DNA of 13,505 nt, taken from assembly GCA_016297265.1 (NCBI GenBank), contig JAEDHB010000039.1, forward strand, positions 1-13,505, read 5' to 3'. This document shows positions 13,428 to 13,505 of the stretch, one piece after another. Numbering within the stretch: position 1 is the stretch's first letter; every line of letters starts with the position of its first letter. This DNA is from Butyrivibrio sp. (GTDB taxonomy: Bacteria; Bacillota; Clostridia; Lachnospirales; Lachnospiraceae). Position numbers and translations under genes: made by a program. The notes beneath the pieces are model-generated. The model was not told the origin of the DNA. It searched no databases and saw nothing but the letters and a program-made list of their open reading frames with translations.

Positions 13428-13505
13428 AATTACCTTCCTTTCGCCCCTGAAGCGGTCGTCAAATGGCCACCTGTGCAAGCACGGTGTCCATTTTCCTCGT
13501 CGCCA

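Noticed and set aside
1..13505. CRISPR array, transposon ends, tRNA genes, phage or toxin-antitoxin modules
   Set aside because: I saw no spaced direct repeats, transposase, integrase, cloverleaf or toxin partner by eye on either strand.

Overview
The window looks like a low-G+C Firmicutes chromosome, most likely a Lachnospiraceae-type clostridium (inference). Supporting signs are AGGAGG-type ribosome binding sites, a T-box leader on metG, a large Alu-containing SRP RNA next to tadA, and comFC followed by the flagellar-operon gene yvyF. I see no insertion sequence, prophage, CRISPR array or tRNA.

Left part (1-3731), mixed strands. Positions 1-155 are AT-rich with no gene I can support. A membrane acyltransferase (minus) and an XRE-type regulator (plus) diverge from a short region in which the two predicted promoters share a palindromic -35 box. 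Next is the SRP RNA gene (1831-2095, minus) with a perfect TTGACA-17-TATAAT promoter; the open frame that spans it is spurious. Then come yccF (plus), tadA (minus) and a RimJ/RimL-type GNAT acetyltransferase (plus). tadA and the GNAT gene also diverge from overlapping predicted promoters.

Right part (3728-13427), all minus strand, read from high to low coordinates: recD2, an SCP2-like small protein, comFC, yvyF, a CsoR-family metal regulator, a YfbR-like HD phosphohydrolase, a Met-type T-box leader, metG, tatD, rsmA, and a 270-residue protein of unknown function. metG-tatD-rsmA is a tightly coupled housekeeping operon (methionyl-tRNA charging, a TatD nuclease, 16S rRNA dimethylation) under tRNA-responsive control. 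The 270-residue gene converges on the GNAT gene and their stop codons overlap.

The most interesting point is comFC. Its first conserved zinc-binding CPGC motif lies upstream of every ATG, GTG or TTG in its frame. A strong ribosome binding site sits just ahead of an in-frame ATT codon, so comFC may start at ATT, unless a frameshift or a one-base sequence error is involved. That ribosome binding site follows within a few bases of the U-tract of a strong terminator, so comFC expression appears to depend on readthrough. Other points are the shared palindromic -35 boxes at two divergent gene pairs, and an accessory acyltransferase/regulator pair plus yccF at the SRP RNA-tadA locus.
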